A DNA stretch of 39,889 nucleotides from Bacteroidota bacterium (GTDB lineage Bacteria; Bacteroidota; Bacteroidia; AKYH767-A; 2013-40CM-41-45): NCBI GenBank assembly GCA_026391975.1, contig JAPLDB010000024.1:1-39889 (forward strand). Reading direction: 5' to 3'. The notes under the pieces were generated by a model. The model was not told the DNA's origin. It did not search any database and saw nothing but the letters and a program-made list of their open reading frames with translations. The translations under genes and the position numbers were made by a program. Positions 36,701-39,889 of this stretch are shown here, piece by piece (position 1 is the first letter of the stretch; every line of letters begins with the position of its first letter).

Positions 36701-39700
36701 AGGTATAAGGTCCTGTACCCCCGGCGGCATTTGCATTGGCAGTACCATTTGTTCCGCCATTGCAGGTCACGTTGGTAGAAGCAGGGATTGTTGCAGTCGG
36801 ACCTGCTGTGTTCGATACTGATACATTGGCAGTTGCCTGGCATCCATTTGCATCTGTTATAGTAACAACATACGCTCCCGCTAAAAGATTATTTGCACTT
36901 GAAGCACTTCCTCCGCTTGGAGACCAGGAATATGTATAACCACCAGCACCGCCGGAAGGATTGACTGTAGCGGTTCCTGTGCTTGCTCCACAATTCGTAG
37001 GGGTTGATGAAGATGTTGAGGTAATTGCAGTTGGCTGGTTAATATTTGCGTTCGCAGTTTTAGTGCATCCGTTTGCGTCAGTTACCGTAACTGTATATGC
37101 CCCCGCGGTAAGCCCTGTTTCATTTGAGCCGGTTCCACCAGAGGGCGACCATGAATAAGTATATCCTGCTGTTCCACCTCCTGCTGTTACTGATGCAGAT
37201 CCTGTTGCAGCACCGTTACATAAAACATTGACAGGCGCAGTAGATGCTGTCAACACCGGTGGTTGCGCAATATTCACAGTTGCCGTTTGCGTACATCCGC
37301 GTGAATCAGTAACCGTAACTGTATAATTTCCTGCAGCAAGATTGTTAGCTGCAGAGCCTGTTCCTCCGCTTGGTGACCAGGAATATGCGTAAGCCGGCGT
37401 ACCGCCTCCTGCTGTTACGGAAGCAGAACCGGTATTTCCTGCATTGCACAATACATTAGTGGAAGCATTGATATTTGCTGTTACTGCTGGTGGCTGTGTG
37501 ATGTTTACATTGGAGTTAATGCTACATCCATTTGCATCAGTTACCGTAACGGTATAGCTGCCTGCTGTTAATCCTGTTCCTGTTGCAGTTGCACCACCAC
37601 TTGGTGACCATGCATAAGTGTAAGGTCCGACGCCACCACCGGCTGTTACAGTAGCTGAACCGTTGTTCCCTCCGTTGCAATTCACATTTGTCGGTGCACC
37701 CATGCTTGCTGTTAATGCCGGAGGCTGGGTCACTGTATAAGACGCAGTTTTGGTACAACCATTTGCATCGGTAACAGTTACTGTATAAGTTCCGGCGGTG
37801 AGATTGGATGCAGTGGCTCCGGTGCCGCCACTTGGAGACCACGAATAGGTAAATGGAGCAGTACCACCACCTGCATTTACTGTTGCGCTTCCGTTATTTC
37901 CTCCGTTGCAATTTACGTTTGTGCCAATGGCCGCAGCAGTAAGTAATGTTGGTTGGGTAATAGTGAATTGTTGTGTGGTCACGCATCCTGCATTATCATG
38001 AATGGTAACTGTATACGTTCCTGCTCCAAGGTTGCTTGCCGTAGCACCCGTGCCACCGCTGGGCGACCAGGAGTAAGTATAAGGCCCGCTACCACCAGCA
38101 ATATTTACATTAGCAGAACCTGTTGCGCCACCGTTACATAAAATATTTGTTTGGGATGGTGTAACAGTCATTGAATTCGGAGCAGTAACTGTAAACGTTT
38201 GCTGCGATGCACAGTTTGCATTGTCAACAATGATTACAGTATAAGTTCCTGCAGGCAAGTTGTTGATAGTATTAGATGTATTGATTGAGCCGGATTGTTG
38301 AATTGTTAAGCCGGCTGCATTTTTCCAGACATAAGTCCATGGCGCATTGCTGGTGCCTGTCGCAGTTGCAGAAGCAGTTCCGGTAGCACAATTGATATTG
38401 GTTACATTCACTGTCGGAGGTGTGCAACATGCAAGCGTTGCAAAGAAACGAGTGATTGGATCCAGGTTGCATGCGAAAGAACCCCAGGATCCTGATTCGC
38501 CATCCCCATAGGTATCAATTGTAACCGCGCAACTTGTTCCATTCACACATTGATTTGGTGGCACTGTTGTGATGCTCCAGCAAAATGTCCAATCACATGT
38601 ATTGAGTGCATTGTTATCTCCGAAATTATCTCCCGGATTTCCATCGGGATATCCTCCATTGGCATCACCCAAAGGAGAATCGTAGAACCAACCGGGACCC
38701 ACGGTAAGACCTGTAGCAGAACTTGTAATTAGGGCATTGTAATAATTCCATGCACCGGCACCTGAACAGTTGGCCGGGTTAACGGTTACAAGCGTTGCCG
38801 GATTCCAGCCGGGACCAAAGTTAGGGCATACGGCCTGAAGCCAGTTTACTGAAGTCTGGTTATAATCAGATACAGTATAACAGAAGTTAACCGTTTGACC
38901 GGGCTGATATGTTCCATTAAATGGGGGTGGATTCACTGTCAATGAAGATTGAATTACACATCCCTGACAATCATAATTATTTTGTAGTTGAAGTGTGAAT
39001 GTACATCTGTCAGTAACGCTTCCGCCACTTACCTGCATAAAATAAGTTCCGCTAGCAAGTCCGCCAAAAGTTGTTGTAAGATTTCCTGCTGCTCCAATTG
39101 CGCAGCCCATTGGAATCATATTCCCGCATGTAGTTCCCTGATAGATGGCGCATTGTGGCGTTTGCAAACCTGAGATCTGAACATTTAATGTTGGTGCTGT
39201 AATCGTAAACTGATACCACACATCAGCCGCGGGGCTTGCCATATTTCCTGCAGGCTGGCATCCGATAATTGAAACATATGGTACTTCTGCAGTAGCACAA
39301 AGGTTTGTTGTATTGAAAGTTGCCCACGCCGCAACACCACTTGGGCATGGAGCAGGAACAGGAAGGGTTCCTAAATTTTGTGCACCGGAACAAGCATCAT
39401 TTGCGGGTGGAGCTCCTGCACAATTAGTTGCGCAAGGTCCGCCACCGGCATTGCATGGAGCACATGAAATTGTTGCTGCCCAACCTGGCCCATTGATTAT
39501 AAAATCAGAAGTGAAAACAAAAGTTAAACAACCGTTCGTACTCGTAATTGTTCCCGGACTGTTAGTTCCGGTATAAGTGCCTATCAATGGTGAAGCTGTT
39601 GACGGGCCATTGTAGATCGAAAGAAAATCAAAGTTTGCTTCGATGTTAAACGTGGTAAACACCACACGTGCGCATTGCCCTCCTGCATTGGGACAAATGG

Positions 39701-39889
39701 TGTAGGTGAAATTCTCGTTGACGGCATAATTTCCGCCGTTACCGCCACTGTCGTAAAACGTACCTCCGCATGCATTAATGGTCCCGTTGCCCATGTTATA
39801 GGCTTGTGCATTACCAAGGGCACTCAGTACACAAACTAAAATTGCTACGACCTCACATCGTAGAAATGAAAGAATGAAATTCCTTTTTG
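21450..39889 (-). CDS. Giant SprB-repeat surface adhesin, 5' end outside the window
   Basis: This is an uninterrupted frame of at least 6,145 codons. The track starts it at an internal Met (39794), but the frame stays open to the window edge. The added 31 codons read KRNFILSFLRCEVVAILVC then VLSALGNAQA, a signal peptide, so the true start is just outside. Domains in order: signal peptide; CUB-like domain (39460-39790); PPC-like and further Cys-rich N-terminal domains (38420-39430); one divergent SprB-like repeat (38165-38415); 68 SprB repeats (22684-38165); two Ig/PKD-like domains (22225-22684); two PKD domains (21740-22224; STVTTGSSYSWNLGDG, WQWDFGDS); and a type B/CHU_C C-terminal domain (IYVPNTFTPNGDGMNDG). 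F. johnsoniae SprB, the mobile gliding adhesin moved by the T9SS-linked motor, has similar size and repeats. Surface adhesion is likely; gliding itself is not shown. No porP/sprF-type partner lies on its 3' side in this window. Confidence 0.92.
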   Translation of the reverse strand, partial: KRNFILSFLRCEVVAILVCVLSALGNAQAYNMGNGTINACGGTFYDSGGNGGNYAVNENFTYTICPNAGGQCARVVFTTFNIEANFDFLSIYNGPSTASPLIGTYTGTNSPGTITSTNGCLTFVFTSDFIINGPGWAATISCAPCNAGGGPCATNCAGAPPANDACSGAQNLGTLPVPAPCPSGVAAWATFNTTNLCATAEVPYVSIIGCQPAGNMASPAADVWYQFTITAPTLNVQISGLQTPQCAIYQGTTCGNMIPMGCAIGAAGNLTTTFGGLASGTYFMQVSGGSVTDRCTFTLQLQNNYDCQGCVIQSSLTVNPPPFNGTYQPGQTVNFCYTVSDYNQTSVNWLQAVCPNFGPGWNPATLVTVNPANCSGAGAWNYYNALITSSATGLTVGPGWFYDSPLGDANGGYPDGNPGDNFGDNNALNTCDWTFCWSITTVPPNQCVNGTSCAVTIDTYGDGESGSWGSFACNLDPITRFFATLACCTPPTVNVTNINCATGTASATATGTSNAPWTYVWKNAAGLTIQQSGSINTSNTINNLPAGTYTVIIVDNANCASQQTFTVTAPNSMTVTPSQTNILCNGGATGSANVNIAGGSGPYTYSWSPSGGTGATASNLGAGTYTVTIHDNAGCVTTQQFTITQPTLLTAAAIGTNVNCNGGNNGSATVNAGGGTAPFTYSWSPSGGTGATASNLTAGTYTVTVTDANGCTKTASYTVTQPPALTASMGAPTNVNCNGGNNGSATVTAGGGVGPYTYAWSPSGGATATGTGLTAGSYTVTVTDANGCSINSNVNITQPPAVTANINASTNVLCNAGNTGSASVTAGGGTPAYAYSWSPSGGTGSAANNLAAGNYTVTVTDSRGCTQTATVNIAQPPVLTASTAPVNVLCNGAATGSASVTAGGGTAGYTYSWSPSGGTGSNETGLTAGAYTVTVTDANGCTKTANANINQPTAITSTSSSTPTNCGASTGTATVNPSGGAGGYTYSWSPSGGSASSANNLLAGAYVVTITDANGCQATANVSVSNTAGPTATIPASTNVTCNGGTNGTANANAAGGTGPYTYTWTPSGGNAASATGLGAGTYTITVLDANGCSASTNINITEPPVVTASISNSTDVLCNGGTTGNATALAGGGTAGYTYSWTPGGATGSTANNLGAGNYTVTVTDANGCTQTATATINEPTPVTSSIPPVTNVLCNGGSTGSASVNAGGGTAPYTYAWTPSGGNGSTASGLAAGNYTVTVTDANGCTSTANATITQPAVLTSVISASSDISCNGANNGSATVSAGGGTAAYSYSWTPSGGTGTTESNLAAGNYSVTVTDANGCISNAAVTISEPTVLQTSTSGTNVDCNGNANGSASVSTTGGTTGYSYSWTPSGGSGANASNLSGGTYYITVTDANGCTASDSFVVVEPAVLASAISSSTDALCNGSADGTASVLANGGTPALTYNWAPIGGTGATASNLPAGSYTVTTTDANGCVTTANATIAEPAAIAVPVAPTDVLCNGGTTGSATVTPGGGTSPYSYSWTSGGTGATENNLAAGNYSVTVADANGCSSVGNVTIAEPVTLTSSTTPSAALCNGGATGSATVTPAGGTAPYTYSWSSGGTAATENNLAAGNYSVTVTDGNGCTSVANVTITQPSALSASTSPTDALCNGGASGSATVSPAGGTTPYTYSWSSGGTGAIENNLAAGNYSVTVTDGNGCTSVANVVIAEPTLLTSSTTPTDALCNGGATGSATVTAGGGTNPYSYAWTSGGTGATENNLAAGNYSVTVTDGNGCTSVANVTIAEPTLLTSSTTPTDALCNGGATGSATVTAGGGTNPYTYSWSSGGTSATENNLAAGNYSVTVTDGNGCTSVANVVIAQPSTLTSSTTPVAVLCNGGNTGSATVTAGGGTNPYSYSWSSGGTGVTENNLTAGNYSVTVTDGNGCTSVANVVIAEPTLLTSSTTPTDALCNGGATGTATVTAGGGTNPYTYVWTSGGTGATENNLAAGNYSVTVTDGNGCTSVANVVIAEPTLLTSSTTPTDALCNGGATGSAIVTAGGGSNPYSYAWTSGGTAATENNLAAGNYSVTVTDGNGCTSVANVVIAEPTLLTSSTTPTDALCNGGATGSATVTAGGGTNPYTYAWTSGGTGATENNLAAGNYSVTVTDGNGCTSVANVVIAQPSTLTSSTTPVGVLCNGGNTGSATVTAGGGTNPYTYSWTSGGTGVTENNLTAGNYSVTVTDGNGCTSVANVIITEPTLLTSSTTPTDVLCNGGNAGSATVTAGGGTTPYLYSWTSGGSAATENNLSAGNYSVTVTDGNGCTSVASVVIAEPTLLTAVPSSTQSTCSTANGTASVVAGGGVSPYTYSWTSGGTGTTENNLAAGSYDVTITDANGCTQTVTAIVADAPGPVATASVTANVLCNGGTNGSASVNSAGGTAPLSYSWTSGGSSAVENNLAAGNYSVTVTDANGCISIDNIVITEPTVMTNVNTSGDVLCNGDNTGWATITVAGGTGAYTYTWTPGGVGGTTDAGITAGNYSVVVTDANGCTVNAAYVISEPAQLTASMTATDVLCNGGNNGTASVTVNGGTSGYTYSWSPGGLTTSSISNRPAGIYTATITDANGCTTTASATINEPVVLSSGVNTLVDVLCNGGNTGSASVVVNGGATPYTYNWTPSGGTAASASNLAAGNYTVNITDANGCTTATPVTIAEPALLTSSASGTNVDCNGGTNGTTSVVVNGGTAGYTYSWTPSGGNAATANNLAAGNYTVNVVDLNGCTTSASVVVTEPTAVTSSTSNTSVACNGGNDGTATVAVNGGVAPYSYSWFPAGGTGTLASNLPAGNYTVTITDGNGCVSSTSAIVAEPTALTSSANSVNSTCGNTNGTATVVANGGTSGYTYSWSPAGGNAATAGNLSAGAYIVTVTDANGCTSVANVSVANTPGQVAIASVQQDVLCNGGNTGIGTVNVSGGTAPITYSWSPAGGSAATANNLSAGNYTVTTTDANGCISIDNVTIAQPAILTSSASSTPASCNGLTDGNASSTVNGGTTPYSYSWSGGGGTGATATNLSAGNYTVTITDGNGCVTSATTTVVQPAALTAVANPIAALCNGASTGSASVVANGGTAGYTYSWFPSGGTGSTENNLIAGSYTVTITDANGCIQTATANVTEPAAMTTSTNSTPAVCGSSNGTASVTVNGGAGGYTYSWSPSGGTNATASGVAAGAYTVTITDANGCQTTDVANVSNTGGPAVTASVQQDVSCNGGSNGRGTVNAAGGTAPYTYSWSPAGGTGATSTNIPAGNYTVTVTDANGCISSDNITINEPSALAAQATPSDALCNGGNSGSATSLVAGGTAPYSYSWTGGGGTGATANNLAAGNYTVTVTDANGCTTTAVATVSQPAAISLNASATPALCNGGSSGTATVAVNGGTSGYTYSWFPSGGTAATATNLSSGSYTVTVTDANGCTNTASANVTDPVAMTASTNTTAASCGGSNGTATVVASNGTAPYSYSWSSGGNASTENNLTAGSYTVTITDANGCTATANANVTNSGGATITASVQQDVQCNNGNNGSATVNVVGGVGPFTYVWSPSGGNAVTANNLAAGNYTITVTGSNGCISTDNITITEPAALASQASSTDLTCNGSNDGTANVIVAGGTIPYTYSWTGGGGTGASATNLAAGNYFVTVTDGNGCTSTAAATITQPAAITVSATPVAALCNGANTGSATATAGGGAGGFTYSWSPSGGNAATASNLTAGNYTVTITDANGCSNTASAIVTEPAAMSLTTNTIAATCGASNGSATATVGGGAGPYSYAWSPSGGSAATAANLAAGSYTVTITDANGCTSTSTAAVSNAGGPSINASVGSNVNCNGASTGSASVIVTGGTGPFTYAWSPSGGTGTSATNLAAGTFTVSVTDVNGCASTQTVNITEPTAMSLVTNSVATSCGATNGSASVSVSGGTGSYTYAWSPSGGTGSTASSLGGGAYTVTVTDGNGCITNATVTVSNNGGATTTLQSSSDVNCNGGNNGSATVSVVGGATPYSYAWSPSGGSNATANGLTAGNYTVTVTDANGCISAVNVTITEPQAITASASSTSATCGASNGSAIVNASGGTGTLTYIWSPSGGTSATANNLSVGSYTVTITDANGCTNAATAAVSNLGGPAITASVGSNILCNGGNNGTASVIVNGGTGPFTYSWSPSGGTGTTASNLTVGTYTVNVSDANGCASTQSVTITEPAAINLSTSTVATSCGSSNGSASVVASGGTGAFTYSWSPAGGNSSTASNLLAGNYTVTVTDANGCSVNTTAVVANNGGATTTLQSSTNVNCNGGNNGAASVSVAGGATPYTYVWSPTGGSGASATGLSAGNYSVTVTDANGCISSASVTITEPSAISANASSTAATCGTSNGSATVNASGGTGVLTYIWSPSGGTSSTASNLGVGSYTVTVTDANGCTTSATAAVSNIGGPSITAAVGSNVSCNGGNNGTASVNVTSGTAPFTYSWSPSGGTGTNATNLTAGTYTINVSDANGCASTQSVIITEPPAINLSTSSVATSCGSANGSASVTASGGSGAFSYSWSPAGGTSTTASNLIAGNYTVTVTDANGCASNASVVVANNGGATTTLQSSTNVNCNGGNNGAATVSVSGGATPYTYSWSPAGGSSASATGLSAGNYSVTVTDANGCISSASVVITEPAALTAITSTVPASCGSSNGSATVNANGGTGALIYSWSPAGGTGTTANNLPAGSYTVTIHDANGCSTTASASVSNIGGPTVAASVGANVSCNGGNNGSASVNVTSGTGPFTYQWTPSGGTATSASNLSAGNYSVTVTDANGCISTSAVTITQPPAISLSTSATPSSCGNANGSASVNASGGNGAFTYVWTPGGGTGISANNILAGAYTVTVTDANGCISNANVNVTNVAGATSVMQSSVNVSCNGGANGSATVLTTGGTAPYSYSWSPNGGTGATANNLASGNYSVTVTDGGGCVSNASVVISQPAAIIASTSSTPASCGSANGSASVTANGGTGTLTYLWSNGGGTSATAPNLSAGNYTVTITDANGCTLSASAAVSNIGGPTAVASVGNNVSCNGGNNGSASVNVSSGTGPFTYQWTPSGGTSTTANNLAAGNYTVTVTDANGCITSQPVSIIEPSAINLTTATTPSNCGAANGSASVNATGGTGVFTYSWTPGGATTAMITNVAAGGFTVTVTDGNGCITNASVAVVNNGGATAAIQSSTNVSCNGGSNGSATVNATGGATPYQYSWSPSGGTASTATNLPTGNYSVTVTDANGCISNATVFINEPAAITGSATSVPATCGTANGSATVTAAGGTGNLSYVWTNGGGISATASNLTAGNYSVTITDINGCSLIVPIAVSNVGGPTATASVANNVSCNGGNNGSAVVNVSAGTGPFTYAWSPSGGTGTNASNLPAGNYTVLVTDANGCISSQSVIVTEPSPLTATTSAISATCGSSNGSASVFASGGTGAFTYTWSSGGNSTTEANLAAGSYSVIVTDANGCSATSNINVNNTGGGSASLQSQSNVHCNGGNDGTATVLMTGGTSPFTYTWSPAGGSSATGTGLAAGPYTVTVTDANGCITTLPVTINEPTPMGMTMNSTQAACGGVPNGTATVAVTGGTGPYSYLWAPGGGTASTITGLYAGNYSVVVTDNGGCTESNSVQVTSPSNVSLSINATPAACNGSDEGTATVVVSGGTAPFTYSWVPGGQTTATITNLTAGSYAVNVTDASGCISVMAVTVMQPDAVTISVTGTPTLCIGQQATISTSVSGGTAPYSYTWSNGNTDPSQTVNPSVSTVYSVAVTDANGCSPASVDIAVNVYPPLAVSATATDQICEGNPANISSVATGGNGGPYTYSWNNGAITSSGATVSPSVNTSYTVVINDGCSPAVQTTVNVNVNPLPIVSFMPHEITGCTPVSVDFLDLSTVTTGSSYSWNLGDGTTSGESNPTHVYTNPGDYNVSLTIVSAEGCQSALTINQLVHVEALPTADFLMSTHETTVLNSTINFTDKSTNTWTWQWDFGDSLGTSNDANPVYTYSSPGEYTIMLITENQIGCIDTAYSTLRVKNDFAIYVPNTFTPNGDGMNDGFIPFGVGWATFSMVILDRWGIEIYHTNDPKKPWDGTYEHDGRRCQSDVYIYKVLVTEESSKPHELLGHVTLVQ
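22910..31112 (-). repeat. Nine four-repeat super-units (about 910 bp each) within the SprB array
   Basis: SprB repeats 32-67 fall into nine consecutive groups of four. The first three groups (32-43) each open with an ASVQQDV-type repeat and close with a CGxSNG-type repeat ending in GGP or GGA. The next six (44-67) follow the order ASVGxNV, then xxSCGxxNG ending NNGGAT, then LQSSTNVNCNGG, then xxATCGxSNG ending NxGGPx. The block spans 8.2 kb, close to nine times 911 bp. This indicates growth by duplication of whole four-repeat blocks. Confidence 0.8.
32945..35410 (-). repeat. Near-identical 225-bp SprB sub-array (repeats 13-23)
   Basis: Eleven repeats of 75 residues share the shortened core WTSGGTGATENNLAAGNYS and the linker AEPTLLTSSTTPTDALCNGG. 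Inside 33160-34960 the units are also nearly identical in DNA, at exact 225-bp spacing. Repeats 17-18 and 21-22 share the variant junction QPSTLTSSTTPV and the variant GVTENNLTAG, so a 900-bp (four-unit) block was copied. This is the youngest part of the gene and the part most open to assembly error. Confidence 0.85.

Larger units (their letters stand above)
22684..38165 (-). repeat. Array of 68 SprB-type repeats
   Basis: Reading the protein by its conserved start (xNVLCNGGNNGSA) and end (VTVTDANGCxxxAxVTITEP), I count 68 repeats. The array length of about 15.48 kb gives 227.7 bp (about 76 residues) each, which agrees with the count. The conserved core is GGTxPYTYSWSPSGGT, then NLxAGNYTVTVTDANGC. 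Nearly every repeat has exactly two cysteines, one in CNG/CG and one in NGC, suggesting one disulfide per repeat. Confidence 0.9.

Noticed and set aside
22684-38165. CRISPR-like or satellite array
   Set aside because: The repeats are about 228 bp, contiguous without spacers, and encode one continuous protein.

Overview
The window comes from a member of the Bacteroidota, probably one with a type IX secretion system (T9SS) and possibly gliding. Four secreted proteins carry, or once carried, a T9SS type A C-terminal sorting domain. A giant SprB-repeat adhesin ends in the gliding-associated (type B) C-terminal domain. Several promoters match the Bacteroidota pattern TTG-N18-20-TAnnTTTG, and menaquinone is made by the futalosine route (MqnE).

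Region 1 (1-6834, minus strand) reads as one seven-gene operon. It runs ECF sigma factor, small membrane protein (candidate anti-sigma), Spy/CpxP-like periplasmic metal-sensor protein, multicopper oxidase, CxxC redoxin, arylsulfotransferase-like protein and YHYH-domain protein, and ends at a 14-bp perfect hairpin terminator. Gaps between genes are 2-55 bp. The arylsulfotransferase-like gene has an in-frame TAA that removes the last 23 residues of its sorting domain.

Region 2 (7116-12438, minus strand) holds a MoxR/ChlI-like AAA+ ATPase paired with a VWA protein, a cytochrome P460-like lipoprotein, a two-helix membrane protein, and a secreted papain-like (C70-type) protease. The protease is preceded by a secreted protein of unknown function.

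Region 3 (12812-21047, plus strand) holds a polysaccharide-export block: a Wzx-like flippase, two tandem Wzz-like chain-length regulators and an O-antigen polymerase/ligase. It is followed by mqnE and an S41 C-terminal processing protease with a 17-A tract just after its start codon. Promoters stand in front of the flippase, the first Wzz gene and mqnE.

Region 4 (21450-39889, minus strand) is a single open frame of at least 6,145 codons that runs off the window end. It has a signal peptide, a CUB-like domain, further N-terminal domains, 68 SprB-type repeats of about 76 residues, two Ig/PKD-like domains, two PKD domains and a type B C-terminal domain. The repeats are organised at a higher level: nine consecutive four-repeat units of about 910 bp, and separately a block of nearly identical 225-bp units that looks recently amplified. 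This layered structure is the most striking feature of the window.
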